Shown here: piece after piece, positions 5,341 through 5,491 of the stretch | How the letters are laid out: each line of letters starts with the position of its first letter | Numbering within the stretch: position 1 is the stretch's first letter | Source of the DNA: Gammaproteobacteria bacterium | Lineage (GTDB): Bacteria; Pseudomonadota; Gammaproteobacteria; Steroidobacterales; Steroidobacteraceae | DNA: 5,491 bases | Direction: 5' to 3' | NCBI GenBank assembly: GCA_009923475.1 | Contig: RFTM01000138.1 | Coordinates: 1-5,491, forward strand | The notes under the pieces: model-generated | Databases searched by the model: none | The model's input: the letters and a program-made list of their open reading frames with translations, nothing else | What the model was told of the DNA's origin: nothing | Position numbers and translations under genes: made by a program

Positions 5341-5491
5341 GGCGCGCTCCGCGGCCGGATGACGATGCGCACGCGGTCGCTGCCGCCGCCCGCCTTGCCG
5401 GCCTGCACGCGCTGCGCGCCCACGTCGTACACCAGCTGTTCGCCGCGGATGTCGCTGCGGCCGTCGCTGAGCCAGGCGTCGCCGCGCAGCG
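5337..5491 (-). CDS. lptA: LptA, periplasmic lipopolysaccharide transport protein (3' end only)
   Basis: Only the last 50 codons are in the window; the gene continues past the right edge. The visible end reads [20 protein letters not shown], then [20 protein letters not shown], then VIRPRSAP and a stop. This matches the C-terminal part of the OstA-like beta-jellyroll repeat of LptA: a (G/N)-x-A-x-L-x-(D/Q)-G-x-(N/D)-x-I-x-G-E-x-L-x-Y-D pattern followed by the RVRIVIxP tail common in xanthomonad-type LptA. LptA polymerises across the periplasm and carries lipopolysaccharide from LptC to LptD. Its TGA (5337-5339) overlaps the lptB ATG. The Gly-rich AGKAGGGSD stretch is probably a flexible tail. 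Confidence 0.9.
   Translation of the reverse strand, partial: LRGDAWLSDGRSDIRGEQLVYDVGAQRVQAGKAGGGSDRVRIVIRPRSAP

Noticed and set aside
1..5491. Mobile element, CRISPR array, tRNA/rRNA gene or novel defence system
   Set aside because: No inverted-repeat-bounded transposase, spaced repeats or RNA gene signatures are visible; nearly every base belongs to a conserved housekeeping gene.

Overview
The window is a compact, very GC-rich (about 70% by eye) chromosomal segment from a proteobacterium. Gene content and order are those of the conserved lpt-rpoN-hpf-rapZ cluster. The MgtE protein and its place at the end of the cluster resemble Xanthomonadaceae (Xanthomonas/Lysobacter-type Gammaproteobacteria); this assignment rests on remembered family sequences and gene order, not on a search.

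Layout: six genes run head to tail on the minus strand from the right edge: lptA (3' end only), lptB, rpoN, hpf, rapZ and mgtE. lptA/lptB and rapZ/mgtE overlap by 4 bp (ATGA and GTGA). The other gaps are 45, 50 and 28 nt, so the set looks like one transcription unit. On the plus strand at the left edge, a reading frame converges on mgtE. It enters the window already open and ends in the C-terminal half of a pirin. A 28-nt gap with a 14-bp tandem repeat and GC-only hairpin potential separates the two convergent stops.

How the genes fit together: LptA and LptB belong to the lipopolysaccharide export machine (periplasmic bridge and cytoplasmic ATPase). RpoN is sigma-54. Hpf is a short ribosome hibernation factor. 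RapZ is a P-loop protein that in E. coli controls amino-sugar (envelope precursor) supply through an sRNA. MgtE is a CBS-gated Mg2+ channel. The theme is envelope synthesis tied to global regulation, with a Mg2+ channel added at the operon end.

Most notable points: (1) the nitrogen-PTS genes that normally lie between hpf and rapZ (ptsN, plus hprK in Xanthomonas) and after rapZ (EIIA/HPr/EI genes) are absent, leaving rapZ next to hpf and directly fused by overlap to mgtE. (2) The plus-strand frame looks like an in-frame join of the C-terminal end of a family-3 solute-binding protein to the C-terminal domain of a pirin. (3) The GGNAG-type motif of MgtE carries Ile in place of the usual Asn. I found no RNA genes, insertion sequences, CRISPR arrays or evident novel defence or mobile system; this is mainly a housekeeping region with a few lineage-specific peculiarities. 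No gene-free stretch exceeds 60 bases.
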